DNA of 64,000 bases from Tubulanus polymorphus. Taxonomy: Eukaryota > Nemertea > Palaeonemertea > Tubulaniformes > Tubulanidae. The position numbers and the translations under genes are program-made. How positions within the stretch are numbered: position 1 is the stretch's first letter; the number at the start of each line of letters is the position of its first letter. Shown in pieces: positions 63,981 through 64,000 of this stretch. Under the pieces are notes generated by a model that saw only the letters and a program-made list of their open reading frames with translations, was not told the DNA's origin and searched no databases. Location of the stretch: NCBI RefSeq assembly GCF_964204645.1, contig NC_134025.1, forward strand, positions 25,264,001 through 25,328,000, read 5' to 3'.

Positions 63981-64000
63981 CTGCAATAATAAAACAGAAT

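Overview
The window is animal nuclear DNA: AT-rich, with protein genes cut into many short exons by GT-AG introns (one probable GC-AG intron), long non-coding stretches, short foldback elements and a satellite-like array. Every recognisable product is a conserved metazoan protein. Gene structure and the abundance of small inverted-repeat elements suit a marine invertebrate such as a lophotrochozoan or an invertebrate deuterostome; I cannot name the species. All exon borders were read by eye from splice signals, reading phase and knowledge of the families.

Layout. 1-137: 3' end of an unrecognised plus-strand gene. 3353-7010 (minus): a three-BIR, UBA and RING inhibitor-of-apoptosis protein. 8133-10816 (plus): a short DUF21-CBS, CNNM-like membrane protein. 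11302-13729 (minus): mitochondrial ribosomal protein MRPS31, head to head with a possible 38-residue gene at 14059-14829. 15308-16190: a nested tandem array holding a perfect 17-bp palindrome, followed by a hAT-like MITE. 17310-19803 (plus): OSTM1. 21074-22337 (minus): MEAF6, only 110 bp from and divergent to TRMT2B (22448-25476, plus). 25477-30395: mostly non-coding, with a second MITE. 30396-57805 (minus): one 17-exon MAP7/ensconsin gene. 59700-63980 (minus): the PP2A scaffold subunit PR65, whose first exons lie beyond the right edge and whose last exon was not found.

The genes do not form a pathway. They are unrelated housekeeping and cytoskeletal genes arranged as divergent pairs (IAP/DUF21-CBS, MRPS31/small gene, MEAF6/TRMT2B) and convergent pairs (DUF21-CBS/MRPS31, OSTM1/MEAF6).

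Most unusual: the MAP7 gene ends in a 4.87-kb coding exon that adds an acidic tail of about 1,585 residues after the segment that looks like the usual end of the protein. The tail has internal repeats and a SUMO-interaction-like motif. Also notable are a 30-bp TGACGTCA-containing element shared, in opposite orientation, by the MRPS31/small-gene and OSTM1 promoters, three phase-compatible candidate alternative first exons in MAP7 intron 1, and a palindromic tRNA-derived repeat in a MAP7 intron.
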